From positions 20,811,001 through 20,875,000 of the forward strand of contig NC_135066.1 in NCBI RefSeq assembly GCF_051401765.1: 64,000 nt of DNA, in the 5' to 3' direction. This DNA is from Calliopsis andreniformis (lineage: Eukaryota; Arthropoda; Insecta; Hymenoptera; Andrenidae). The notes below the pieces were generated by a model. The model was not told where the DNA came from. It saw only the letters and a program-made list of their open reading frames with translations, and ran no database searches. Of the stretch, positions 45,113 through 56,092 are shown piece after piece. The position numbers were made by a program, and so were the translations under genes. The stretch's first letter is position 1. The number at the start of each line of letters is the position of its first letter.

Positions 45113-45430
45113 ATGTTAATGGCCGTTAATGCCAAATTTTTTAATTTCGTCATCACTTTTTTGGGGGGACAGATAGACGAGAATTTTCATTGGTCCAATG
45201 TAGATAAATTACGGACAAACATATTCCATTTGAAAAAAAAAGAAAGTGAAAGACCCTGGATGGAGGTGCTGACGTCTCAAGTTTTTGATTTTTCCATAAC
45301 TTTTTTCTTTGGAATGGACAAACGAAATCTTTTATTGGACAAATATAGACAAATCGTGGACAAAAGAATGTGACATGTCTTCTATAAAAATTCTCGTGTG
45401 AGGGTACTAACTTCACAGACCTCTATGTTT
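45113..45430 (+). repeat. About 140-bp tandem repeat, 2.3 diverged copies
   Basis: Unit 1 (about 45113-45250: TTTTTTAATTTCGTCATCAC, then TTTCATTGGTCCAATG and ATAAATTACGGACAAAC) aligns with unit 2 (about 45255-45375: TTTTTGATTTTTCCATAAC, then TCTTTTATTGGACAAATATA and CAAATCGTGGACAAA). A third partial unit starts near 45395 (GAGGGTACTAACTTCACAG, like GGAGGTGCTGACGTCTCAAG). Frames run through it on both strands but match nothing I know. Confidence 0.55.
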
Positions 45431-45749
45431 TGGAGCATGCAATACAGCAAATGCAAAACGTGGGTCGCCCTGCTATATCCCAACGCGCGTATTCTAGCAT
45501 AAATACGTCAAGGAAAGTTCAACGCAAGCGTCAAGATTCTGTAACATCCGTAGAAACTGACGCACGTACCTCGTGTATGGACTCCCATGTACTCCAATGT
45601 ATTTCAAAAACGCACGTGGCATCGGCCGCAACGCTCGACTTCCACGCGCATCGCCTTAACCCTCGTGGGCGGCTAGCGGAGGCCCTACGTCCGTCGAAAT
45701 TGACGCACGTAGCTACGCACGTATTTCGTGCGCTCATAAGCGCCCAGCC
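45431..45749. other. CpG-rich patch with overlapping frames
   Basis: Frames at 45430-45753 (107 codons, plus) and 45531-45737 (minus) overlap. The DNA has repeated GACGCACGTA words (about 45557 and 45701) and GC content above the surroundings. No protein family recognised; possibly an LTR or element fragment. Confidence 0.3.
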
Positions 45750-45991
45750 TTAACACGTTGACTGCCATGTCACCCATATGTGGGTGACAATTTTTACATG
45801 ATTGTGAATAACGGTAAGTTACATAATCATGAATAATAGTAATATACAGAATTTCAGCGACACTTAGTAAAAGAGACAAAACATTTTAAAATAATCATGA
45901 AAATGAATTAAAAACAATTTTCTTTAAAGTTGGAATCACAGCCAAAGTGATAGAATTTTTAATGAAGTTAAAGTGGCAGTTAACGTGTTAA
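45750..45991. mobile_element. piggyBac-type MITE
   Basis: TTAA flanks both sides (45750-45753 and 45988-45991), the piggyBac target site. The ends inside it are CACGTTGACTGCCA (left) and, inwards from the right, CACGTTAACTGCCA, which differ at one base. The 234-bp body has no coding capacity. Near the left end, GTCACCCATATGTGGGTGAC (45769-45788) is a perfect 20-bp palindrome. Element size, TTAA and the CxxTxxACTGCC-like end fit a non-autonomous piggyBac element. Confidence 0.85.
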
Positions 45992-48900
45992 TGTGCGCAC
46001 GGTGTTTTATGCGGACCTAGATAGCATGGTAGGTACGCCCTCTCGCAGCAATTCTTCCTATATACTTATGTTATTATACGATCGCGGTTTTCAAAACAAA
46101 CCGCTGAAACTGAAGACCAAAAGACACACCATTGTATATTGTACGACTACATACATATGTTGTAAGAGGAGGTTTCAGTCTAAAGTTTTCATAAATTCGA
46201 TTTCCTGTTTTTTAGACTATTCACTTCTCTGATATTTAAAAAGTATGCAATTGAAAGAAAATTTAAAAATTCTAAAATTTACCAAAGTGATAGGCTTTTA
46301 AGTGGTTGTTATCGCATGAGCTTAATATCAGGGGATCAACTTTAAATATGTTTTTCTCCAAAAATCATTTCTGAACTGGTCGGACAAATACCTCATAAAC
46401 TAATAATGACTACACTAAAAATCTATTTAAATATATCTTTCTTTAAATTAAGGAATATACTTTTTCGCACACAACAAACTTGTGATATTTTGAGTTTTTT
46501 CAAATGTAGTTATTTCTAAATGATCGTTATGGATCGTGGCACAGACGCTCTTAATGCTCGCATAAAGTAAGAAAGTATTACGATTACATAAATGTCCATA
46601 AAACTCAATAAAATGCCAGAAACCACATATTGTCATCTTGTTTAGTTTATCATAGACAAAAACTTAAAAGTGACCTTTTTTGTAGCCTTTTAATCGGGAA
46701 CATCCCCTTAATTAAAATAATACAAAAGAAATAAGACATGAAAGTTAAAGTCCACTATAGTGTTGATATTTGCAGACAAGTGTTGAAATTGAAATCGCAT
46801 CGAATGCTTCGTTCTGAAAAAAAGCATTATTTCATTGGCTCACTCGCGACATGCACATATCTTTAACAATGATCAAGCATTCATCGAACACTATTTGATC
46901 TCTGTTGAATGCAGTTACATATACCGAATATTTTCCGAGTTTCTGGTTTGCATTGAAAAACTAACACACTTCCGATATAACAAGGAAGTTACTAAACCTA
47001 TAAGTCGAGTGGTACACGCACTATGTGTATACATCACATTATTATTTATTTATGTCGAAAAACTCGTAGATAGAATTTATGAACTGATAAAATATGGAAT
47101 TTTTTAAAATGGCAAAACTTTTCAACTTTGATATACTGCAAATTTACGTATATCTGCAGTATATTAATGATCCTTTAATTTCGCTGTATGTATATTGAAA
47201 GAATCTCTTTCAACTAAGGTAGAGAAAGTCTTACTCCACAGCAGCAAACAATTTTCTTAGTGCTATACATCTGACAGTAAATTCATCCCCTTTCCTCGAG
47301 TTCACTCAAGTTGACCAACATGAAATAAAAACAGGTTGAAAAGAAAGGTTAAAGCACTCGTTAACCTTAATTACACAGCAATCAAAGTGCCGCTTACAAA
47401 GCCGGGACGTCGCAGGACAGTGTCGGCGCGTATGGAACGAGGGATTTTCACGAGATTTTGATTCCTCTTGATTTAGGTCAATCGAATGCTTTGACCAATC
47501 TTCTATAGTAAAAGAGTATTCGTAGAGAGAAGAACGTGGTTAGCAAACGAAAGAGGAGGAACTTCCAAATTAATACTCATTCATGCAGTGCAGCCAAGGA
47601 CCTTTTTACGGGGGCTGATTTCACGATAGTGCTGCTGGAGCCCATGAGAGAGAAAATATTCGACGAACTTTCGTGAAAAGTTATGTGGAACGTAGTACTA
47701 CCATGGATAGTCTGTAAAGTTTTGCTTACAAGGAGAGTGTAAGATCTTCGGGTCACTGATTTCGTTGAGACTTTGCACTCTCATTGATTTCGTTATTGTG
47801 TCTACTAAAATATCCATTATATACTCACATACTCAATATTTTTTTAAGATATTCATATTCAATGTAAGATATTCAACGTAATATTACTACTTGAGTCATA
47901 AATATCATAAAAAATATTGACAAAGACAATTTTTGAGAAAAATTCCTTTCGTAATGAATTTGGCGATGTTTTGGGGTTCTTAATTGTTTCGCTAATTTAA
48001 TTTTTCGCATATCTATATAAGTGTCTTGTATTTGTAAGCTTTAATAAACATTTGACATTATGAAATAGATGAGTATGTTAGAAAAAATGTGAGTATAGCA
48101 TAGTTCAGACAAGTGAATGTGACTAAACTCTTGCTTCCAAAGGGGGTTGGTATGATAACTGACAATGCTTTTATCGACAGCATTTGACCAATTTCACCGA
48201 CATTGCTTATCCATCGACATGATGAAATCACCGACAGTATTTTCATCGACATTCATATCACTGACATCAACTTTATATTTAGCTGCAATAATAACAATAT
48301 ACAAAAATCAAATATAACCCTCTTATTATTCTTATTATTTCTTACGCAAGGAAATTAACGTGTCGTTAAAAAACCACTGTTGATAATTACACACATACAG
48401 ACACGTATGTGTAGGTAGATAACAAGCCGACAACAGTTCAATGGAAAATATGGTCAATATCATATTCTATCAAAAAACATAAATTCTAGCAAAAAACATA
48501 AATTCTGTCTTGTAGGCAATGTTTAAATCATACACTCAATTTTTTGAGAATGCGATTTATGTCAATCTGCCTTATAACCTCAGTATTAACTACTTCTAAC
48601 ATTTATAACTCTGTAGTGAATGGGTTATAGTAAATTAGTACACACGTAGATAGTGTAAAAATGCTTCGTTTATTCAGCACGTCAATGCTTGCCGTATTTG
48701 ACTCGAAGAGCACTGTGGTCTTCTGTCGTCTCTAATCGGCGACGTTGCCCGATCGCCTTTTTCACGCACGGGCAGGGCGGCTATCTAATTGCTTTGTATG
48801 TCTTTCATGGCGCCGTTCTGCCCCAGCAAGATAAGTCTGTATACATCGGCGATTCGGTCTTCTACACCGAAAACTGGCTTGGTGGTCGCTACAACTCTAA

Positions 48901-49517
48901 ATCCTTAATTATCTTTTTTCAATTAAATACCGACAATGTTTGAGTTCCCATATATTTATTATTTCGAAAGAGAGCTTCCATAGTCTACGCAGAATATCTG
49001 ATAAACGTGAAGACGCATTCGCAGATATTAAGCATAAAAAATTCAGCTCTCGAAAGACAAATAAATTGCGGCGAGGATTGCGACGGGAATCGCGTACGTT
49101 TTGTCAACAATAAAAACGAATTTTCAAGATAGTTGGATTTAAACAGTGATAGCGGAAGTAATAATATTCTTCCGCGCGTTTTCACATAAATGTCAAAGAC
49201 AGGGTATAAATCGTCCCTAGATCCTCGAGGAAAAACTGCAGTAGTTAATTTTCCTGCAGATGCCGCGGAATTTCAGTATCGTAACTGCATTGCTGTGCTC
49301 GGTGCAGAAATAATGCGACGAATTTAATATCCGCTTATATGATAAGATGCAGACCATGACAGGAGCATTATGAGATTCACTGTAGTTTTGTTACATTTAT
49401 TTTGTGGGTACTTATCTGCTATAAGAGCTCTACTTTTGATTTCGATGATTTTCAAATATGTTATAAAACACGTTATATTGAATAACTATTTCTTTTGAAA
49501 AAATTTGCAGACGGTTT
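45992..49517. other. Long stretch without a recognised gene
   Basis: It holds an 18-19-bp tandem duplication of CAAAAAACATAAATTCT at about 48473-48510. A GC-richer patch at about 48612-48935 contains, on the minus strand, GCTGAATAAACGAAGC, as in an LTR end. The ends and duplication could not be defined. Other frames (46835-47107, 48689-48943) show no domain. Confidence 0.35.
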
Positions 49518-49740
49518 TAATTTCCGAGATATTTGCAAAAAACTATTACTGCCACTACATTGTATTATACGTGCACGTCCGCAGCAGCGTTCCAAGAGCC
49601 GTGACCACCGTTTATCTATTGTTTTTTACAATTAGTTGGTCTGGGTTAGGTGTCGGTTACGTCTGGGTTATGTCTTTAATTTCCGAGATATTTGCAAAAA
49701 ACTATTGCTGTTATTACATTGTATTGTTTATACATGCTTT
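49518..49740 (+). repeat. Two direct copies of a 60-bp repeat, 159 bp apart
   Basis: TTAATTTCCGAGATATTTGC then AAAAAACTATT and TACATTGTATT occur at 49518-49570 and 49677-49730 with few differences. The intervening sequence (CGTCCGCAGCAGCG, GGTCTGGGTTAGGTGTC) is not itself repeated. Confidence 0.75.
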
Positions 49741-49802
49741 CACCAAACACATTGCCTTTGGCGAAGTTTAAAATTTCGAAGCGCGAGCAGGGAAGGTAGA
49801 GG

Positions 49803-49956
49803 CAGGGTTGCTACAGAAAGTACGATTTGGACAATCGTCACCTCATACCCCCGTGATTCTCAACAACCTCACCCTTCCCACTTCCCTGGCACGGCAGCAG
49901 TGGGGAACGTTAGGGAACTCTTTCCTCGAAGCTTCTTACTTTCTGTAGCAACGCTG
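49803..49956. repeat. Short inverted-repeat element (CAGGGTTGCTACAG ends)
   Basis: CAGGGTTGCTACAGAAAGTA (49803-49822) is inverted at 49937-49956 (inwards CAGCGTTGCTACAGAAAGTA), 19 of 20 matching, around a 114-bp GC-richer centre. CAG-starting ends resemble hAT elements, but flanking octamers do not match, so the class is open. Confidence 0.6.
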
Positions 49957-50692
49957 CACGTGACTTATGCGCGCTCTCTGTGACGGGTCTTTCGTGACCG
50001 GATCGTAGAAACGCAAGGGTTAAGTTAATAAAAAGGGGTATCTCAAATAAGAATGATTGTAAAAAAAAGAAATTGCCGTGATTTATTTAAAAAGGACTTT
50101 TGGGCACAGAGTGCCGTAATGCTAGACGTGATTCTGGTTTCCTTCAAGGGCATATCCCATTGTATTTATTAATGTCTGTTGCTTTCCGGTGTTGTTCCGG
50201 CGTCGTTTCTGCGTCATTTCGACCAACGCATTTCTTTGTAACTGGCGAGTCCACGCGTGCCGATTGTCGCGGACGCGTGTCGTAACGTACTGCCGAACAT
50301 CTGTAATTATCTTTCGTTGCCGTGCCGTATCCTACAGCTGATCATTTATTGTAACAAATACCTGCGGAAAATACGCGCTGTGACGTTCTTGCCCTGTCGT
50401 AAAGGCTAACTTCCTTCTAGCGTTTCCGACCCACGACCTGTTTTCTCCGACGAGCTAGCAAATCTTTCCGCCGTACCTACACTGTAAGTTTCCGTGAGTT
50501 TTCCAAATCTTTCGTTAACTGGTACGGAAAGTGCCTGTCGCCCATCCAGACAGCGGTCCCTTTTGCCAAGGGACTTCCAGGGCGGATACGGCGAAGTTTC
50601 ACGTATTTCTGCCTGGAGCACGCGGCAGCTCGACGCAAGGAAACTATGTGATAAAACATATTTTGAAAATATTGTTGCGAGCACGGAGTATC
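49957..50692. other. GC-richer sequence without a recognised gene
   Basis: Frames at 50100-50285, 50406-50684, 50477-50719 and 50494-50709 overlap on both strands, with no domain in any. The last 20 bases include TTGTTGCGAGCACGG, which shares TGTTGCGAGCAC with the start of the solo LTR at 40394. This could be the broken start or end of a related LTR. Confidence 0.35.
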
Positions 50693-51278
50693 ATTCACTA
50701 AACGTATAAATAATAACACCGTTAGTGAATATTCGCCACGTCTTGCACTTGTTGCAAACAGTCCGATGGGTTCAGTGTCAGTGAGTTTTGCATAGATGAA
50801 AATGTATCAAATGAAGATGGTTTAGAAATAATTTCTCACGAATAATTATTTACCACATTCAAATAATTAGAGTTTCGCCAGTAAACAAGATTATTTATAT
50901 TACAAAACAATTCTAATCTATGAAAAGGTATATGAAAATTAGAATTATTTAACATAAAAATTGAAAAAACAAATTAAAAACGTTATCATAAGAGTCGAAC
51001 CTCATACCTGGAATTCCATTTTATGGAATCAGCACCTTATCGCGCTCGGCTGCTGGACTTTCTTGTAAACTTTTTCAATTAAATAATGTTTACTAGCGAA
51101 AGTCTAATTGTTTGAATATGATAAACAATTACTCATGAGAAATGGTTTATGAACCATTTTGACTTGGTACACTTTCATTTATGCGAAAGTCATCAACACT
51201 GAAGCCATCGAACTGTTTGCAACAAGTGCGAGACGTTGTGAGTATTCACTAGCGGTGTTATTATGTATGTTTAGTGAA
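50693..51278. mobile_element. TIR element carrying a tRNA-like module
   Basis: The termini read TTCACTAAACGTATAAATAA (left) and, inwards, TTCACTAAACATACATAATA (right). Inverted arms of about 190 bp share AACACCG, CGTCTTGCACTTGTTGCAAA, CAGT, GAAATAATTTCTC-like and CAAATAATTAGAGTTTCGCC-like blocks. Between them (about 50890-51075) lies unique sequence with a tRNA-like module on the minus strand. No transposase. A truncated second copy, including the module, lies at 16230-16600. No certain target duplication. Confidence 0.82.
50988..51060 (-). other. tRNA-like Pol III module (Leu/Ser-type boxes)
   Basis: On the minus strand an A-box-like CAGCCGAGCGCGATAAGGTG (51052-51033) is followed by a box B, GAGGTTCGACTC (51003-50992), then a T-rich tract. 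The wording AGCCGAGCG..AAGGTGCTG recalls the D-arm region of class II tRNAs (Leu or Ser), but the stems do not form a normal cloverleaf, so this is tRNA-derived and not a functional tRNA. It could drive Pol III transcription of one arm. Confidence 0.55.
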
Positions 51279-51809
51279 CAATAAACAATATATACTATAA
51301 TATAACAATGAAACCATTATGAAGGTATGTTTTTCATAAAGCCACTTGTGTCAGGAGCTCTGTAATCAAACTAGAATTGTTATTTCGTTTATAGTGTAAA
51401 AATTCAAAACTATTTTATCCGTATTTTATGTTTCGGTTCATAGTATTCACATACAAATTTATAAAAAGGTTGATCAACATTTAATCGACGAAAGCAAAAA
51501 AATATGCTACTTTTTAATATATTTTTTAAACTAATTGATATTTTCAAAAACTGTTTATATAGGTGGATTCGTCGTTGAAAAGTATGCAATCGCCTCTTTT
51601 ACTCCATTTCGCTAGACGCAATAGTTTTCGAGATAGTTTGCACACTTGGCGATAGTGTATACCCCTTTAACTTGGATATTAGCAAATAAAAAAGGCTAAT
51701 CTACAAGTATGCCAAGTTTCATAAAAATTGGATTTACACTTCGGGATATTTCCACGTTAGTAGCATGATGCCTTCCTCCAGACGTACGGATGGGCTTATT
51801 TTATGGAAA
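51279..51809. other. AT-rich spacer, nothing recognised
   Basis: No gene or RNA recognised between the tRNA-bearing element and the minisatellite. Confidence 0.4.
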
Positions 51810-52163
51810 ACATTATAAAAATATATACGGTACACGTATACCTACCCATGCACATAGTTCCGGTTCTCCCCGTGTATTTTGAAATCCATCTGTGTACCCG
51901 TGTCTTTCTGAATCTGTATACCCGTGTACTTTTGCATCCGTGTATCCGTGTATTTTTGCATCCGTGTATCCGTGAATTTCAAAATACGTATACCGGTGTA
52001 TTTCAGGATCTGTGTACCTGTGCAGATCCGAAACCGAGTATCCGTGTAGTACAGTCTTTGTATTTCAATACACGTGTACCTGTACATTAACCCTACACGG
52101 ATTCAAACATGGATATTTTAATTTCACATGTACCCATGTATCGAAAATACACGTGAAACGGGG
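51810..52163 (+). repeat. CCGTGTA minisatellite module, longest copy
   Basis: About a dozen degenerate 18-24-bp units of the type CATCCGTGTATCCGTGTAT, TTTTGCATCCGTGTATCCG and TTTCAGGATCTGTGTACC. Two adjacent TTTTTGCATCCGTGTATCCG units are nearly identical (51930-51975). It closes with ACTACACGG-like, TTCAAACATGGATATTTTA and CACATGTACCCATG, as at 20440-20490. The 95- and 81-codon frames here are repeat by-products. It directly abuts a mariner relic. Confidence 0.8.
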
Positions 52164-52370
52164 TCCTCTAATCTGTATCTCACACCATCAGATTTCTTTT
52201 TGTTTGGCCTCTTGGTGGAATCTTTACGTAGAATCAATTAACATCAACAGAAAAGTGAAAACAAACATGCCAAAGTAACTCAGATAGCAAGATAGAGAAT
52301 TCTTTCAATAAAGGCAGTAAAAAAATGAATCAAGTGCATAATTGTAAAAGGGGATAATGTTGAAAAATAT
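52164..52370 (+). pseudogene. Mariner transposase relic, C-terminal piece
   Basis: The frame from 52164 reads SSNLYLTPSDFFLFGLLVES, matching the mariner block SPDLAPSDFFLFGPLKES with the third catalytic aspartate (PSD) retained. Further on, after stops, IKCIIVKGDNVEKY (about 52330-52370) matches the C-terminal CIxxxGDYVEK motif. The sequence between is shortened. The relic begins exactly where the minisatellite ends, so the module either inserted into or truncated a mariner copy. Confidence 0.75.
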
Positions 52371-52922
52371 TAAATCAGCAGTCGTTTGTCTTTTTATTTA
52401 TTGAATAATCCATGTAGCAATTCTTAGGAATTGGAAAATAAATTTAATGAATCATTTTGTAAATGGGTAAAATTTGATGAACAACATGTCATAAAATTAC
52501 ACGAAATTATATTGTTTCCTCAATGTTAAAAAATACCACGACAGTTAGTTTGTAATTAAACACACTTCTTGTCTATCATTAATGTCAGAAGATTTATCAA
52601 ATAGTTCCCTCACGTCGACGAAGGATCCTTATCGAAACGTAGCCATTGATTGAACCATCATTTATCATGTTTTTATCCTCCATAAACGGCCTAAAGATCG
52701 CGTATACGTGTTTGGAATATCATATTTAGTTATCTGGTTCGAGGAGAAACGATTTATCACGCTCAGGCTGGTTTTATTGCGCAACCTTTTATATACCGTG
52801 AAATAAGCACTTTCCTTTAATATGTTTAGAAAAAAAATGCAAAAAGTTATCGTTTTATGGATTCTTATCCACTTCGATAGAACTGATTCTCAATTTTCTT
52901 TGATTCTCGCTGAGACGATATT
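52371..52922. other. No recognised gene
   Basis: AT-rich. At about 52611-52645 a phrase GACGAAGGATCCTTATCG then AAACGTAG recalls retroelement-tail motifs but is too short to assign. Confidence 0.35.
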
Positions 52923-53651
52923 TACAGTAGCTGTCATAAGTTTACGACCACCTGGCGAAAACGTTGTCAATATTTGGACCATTGTCACTTCATGAAAAAA
53001 AGTCATACAATAATCATCCTAAGCTCATTTTAAAGCTTGAACCCTCTACTTTCACATTTCTAAGTTGAATTTTTTCGAAAATCCTTTTAAACGGCTGTCA
53101 AAAATTTTTTTAATTTCTCACGCGACTAAAATCACCATCAGTTTGAAGATTAAAACCTTCTCTTTACAACTCTCTCTTGAAAATTGATGCACGATTTTTT
53201 TTCGCTCATTCATTCCTATTAAAAAAAGCGTGTCAACCTCAAACTAGACGTTTTCGGCTGTTTTAAGCTATTTTAAGCTTTGTCACACCTGCCTCAATTG
53301 GAATGAAACTGCAAAAAGAATATTATGTATAATCTTTTAGGAGAGCATTATAAAGAAGAGATTTTAGTCTTCAAATTGATGGTGATTTTAGTTACGTGAA
53401 AAATTGTTTAAACTTTTGGGAGCTGTTTGAATTTAAACAACTTTTTGAAGTAAAACTATCTTCACTTTTTTACTTGTTTTCTAGTGTAAAAGGATTTTCT
53501 GAAAAATTCAACTTAGGGATGTGAAAGGAGAGGGTTCAACCTTTAAAATAACTATAGGATGATTATTGTACGACTTCTTTTTACGAAATTACCAGAGTCC
53601 AAAGATTGACAACGTTTTCACCAAGTTGTCGTAAACTTATGACCGCTACTG
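52923..53651. mobile_element. Tc1-like foldback element
   Basis: The left end TACAGTAGCTGTCATAAGTT, then TACGACCACCTGG, is inverted at 53605-53651 (inwards CAGTAGCGGTCATAAGTTTA, then CGACAACTTGG). The arms pair for about 310 bp in all, including TTGTCAATATTTGGAC, CAATAATCATCCTA, TTCACATTTCTAAGTTGAA and CTAAAATCACCATCA, leaving a loop near 53220-53330. A CAGT..GTCATAAGTTTACGAC end is typical of Tc1-like elements. No transposase. Confidence 0.88.
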
Positions 53652-54281
53652 GAAGCTTCCCTTTGCATTGCATTGCTGTATTCTTCCTTTTTTGATTCTT
53701 CAACTGTTTATTTTTCTTATTAAGTATTAGAATACTTACCGACTGCGCTGAAGACTAAATGATGCGTTCTTCTTCTATAAGGTATAACAAAAAAGGAAAA
53801 ATTTAGAACAATGCAGTACTCAGAAAGTAAAATGAACTATTTTCTTACGTGAATTTTGTTCTAAAAGAAAACATAAAACATCATTTTGTAGCTTTAGAGT
53901 ATAAAAGACAAAAGACACAAGATTTTTTAAATGTGTATTGCTTGCGAAACAAGATTTAAAACTTAAAAATCCCTGTGAAACCTCAAAAAATATTATATTA
54001 TTAATTAGCTTTTGCAGACTTGATCTGAAATACTACAGACAAGTTCTTTTCTGCTATACTATTGGGTATGCAGTATTACCATGTTGTATGTTGTATGCGC
54101 GTTACCAGATTTACTATACTTTGAAAGTATCTAGAATAAACTTATAGAACCAGCAGATGTAGCAATTACTTTGTTTTTTCAATTTCAAACGTGAAACGCA
54201 CTTCCTTGCTTCTCCACCATTCAAGTATGCAGTTTTCGAATGCTACAACTGGTTCTACAATGTATGAATAAATTTCCGTTT
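53652..54281. other. No recognised gene
   Basis: It may include the lost 3' part of the hAT relic, but no hATC-like motif or terminal inverted repeat was found. Confidence 0.35.
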
Positions 54282-56092
54282 CTATTGTTCCAATAATTGA
54301 TTCTTGTTTCCGTTGAGCAATGTTTTTAAAAAATAAAAATAAACTGTTCGAAAGGTGTGAAACTGAAGGTTGTGATTCTGTAAAACAGAAAAATTACAAA
54401 TTGTTACATTAAGCAAATTATTACATAAAGTTTCAGTAGTTTCATACTCACCTGACATTTGATTCGCATCCACGCTTGAATCGTTATTTGCATCCGTGAT
54501 GTAGGGTTTAACTGTTTCTTGTAACAAAGCGAACACTTCTTTTTTCTTTTCCGGTATTAATAATTTGTGCTTCACACAAGGATCCATGACCATTGTGATC
54601 ATCAGAGATACTGATTTTTCAATGTCCTGGAATCTTCTTTCCAGTACGACAAGCAAATTATTTTTAAAGTTTAAGATTCGTAGAATTGCATTATATGTCA
54701 GAATTTCTGTTAGTGGCCTTGTAACATTGTTGATATCATGTTCATCACGGTTTCTTTTAGTCCATTTATTATTGGGAGATGTCTCGGTAGCGTTAGCTTA
54801 TTTTCTATTTTTGTAATATTTGTGGCTTCTTTGAACATTTTTAATGCTTGATAGTATTACTCGATCATGCACCACTCGTGGCTATTAATAATATTGGGCA
54901 TATTGTTTTCATGCAGAATACTGCTTAACAACCATCACACTTCAAGCAACCGATTAAGTATTTCAAATTGCAAATTCCTCCGTGTTTCTACGTCCCTAAT
55001 CAGTTTCAATGGTTTGCGATCGGGATTAAATATTTTTGTTCCGCTTGCAGTTTTATACGCACAGGTCGAGCGCGATGGAAAAATCGGATGATTTTTCTGC
55101 ATTTGTTTAAAATATTTATTGATTCTTCGGAACAAGCGTCTTTTGTGTCTTTTATTACTAATTGAAAATAATATGTTACATTTATATGAAATGTTTATGA
55201 CTTATTCTAGTGGGTACTTAGTACTTTCTTATTGCTTACTTGTATCTTTCTTATTGTTTTCTTAGTATGAATATGGTTGTAAGTATCGCATAATCTTATG
55301 GCTTTTATTATGCCGCTCGAACACAATTCATTTAAATTTATTTCCAAGAAATGGTTTAAATTCTCGGCGGTATGTGTCTCTGGCATAAGATTAATTTTTA
55401 TAGTGTAATAGTGCATTACAAAATTATCATTTGAATAATGAATGGTCAATGATAGGTAATTTTCATTACTCCACGACGCGACATTCACCCATCCATTGTA
55501 AAAGCGAAAGTTCGTGTCTGATTCAAAACATTGAAAAGATTAATAAATTTTGTGTATAAATCTATAGGTAAAGATATTTTTTAACTACAACGCATTGCAA
55601 ACAATGTAGGGCGTGCATTGTATAAGCAAACGGGGAAAAATAAACTTACATTTTTTCTGTCGTTCATGATGATTTCTTTTTTCCTTATGCTTTCACTTTC
55701 ATATTTTTTGACGGTAGATTCTGCAAATTTCGTGCGACTTGAAATTTTATATTTCGGTTCAAGTACGTGCATTAAATTATTAAATCCTGCGTCAGCAACA
55801 AGCGTGAACGGTTGACAATCTAGAATGATCATGTTAGCAATTGCTTTCGTTATTGCTTTCGCTTTTATGAGTAGTGACTTTTCATCTAATGTAACACTAG
55901 TCCTTCTATTTACTATTTACTATTATTATTATTTTCTAATTCCAGAAGTTCACTACACTGGCTTGGAATGTGCCTTCGGAGTGCAGTTGTGGCACCATTA
56001 CACCTAAATCTCTTTCTGCAAACGTTGCAAACACAATCGTATCTATCTGATTTCGTGAACCAAATCCACACTGTATTTGGCCATACCCAGAC
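54282..56092 (-). pseudogene. hAT transposase relic with BED finger
   Basis: Read from high to low coordinates the minus strand gives hAT (ZBED-like) transposase pieces in order. At 56092-55920 is a BED-type zinc finger with aromatic residues, CVCNVCRKR and TTALRRH. At 55908-55581 are AITKAIANMIILDCQPFTLV and FNNLMHVLEPKYKISSR. At 55488-55207, YLSLTIHY and MPETHTAEN match the RNase-H-fold core. At 55135-54935, LIRDVETRRN stands where relatives have TRWNS. At about 54850-54730 is LKMFKEAT, and at 54656-54490 are RFQDIEKSVSLM and VMDPCVKHK (canonical LDPRFKH). Frames change between pieces, and the C-terminal dimerisation block is not found. I read it as a dead copy. Introns could explain some breaks but not all. 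Confidence 0.85.

Noticed and set aside
48612..48935. Minus-strand LTR
   Set aside because: AATAAAC plus GC-richer body is suggestive, but the termini do not match each other and no duplication flanks them.
50100..50719. Cluster of overlapping frames in GC-richer DNA
   Set aside because: Frames on both strands overlap, consistent with fewer stop codons in GC-richer sequence. No domain is seen.
52611..52645. GACGAAGG ... GAAACGT phrase as a ribozyme or retroelement end
   Set aside because: It lacks CTGATGA, and the helix would be only three to four pairs.
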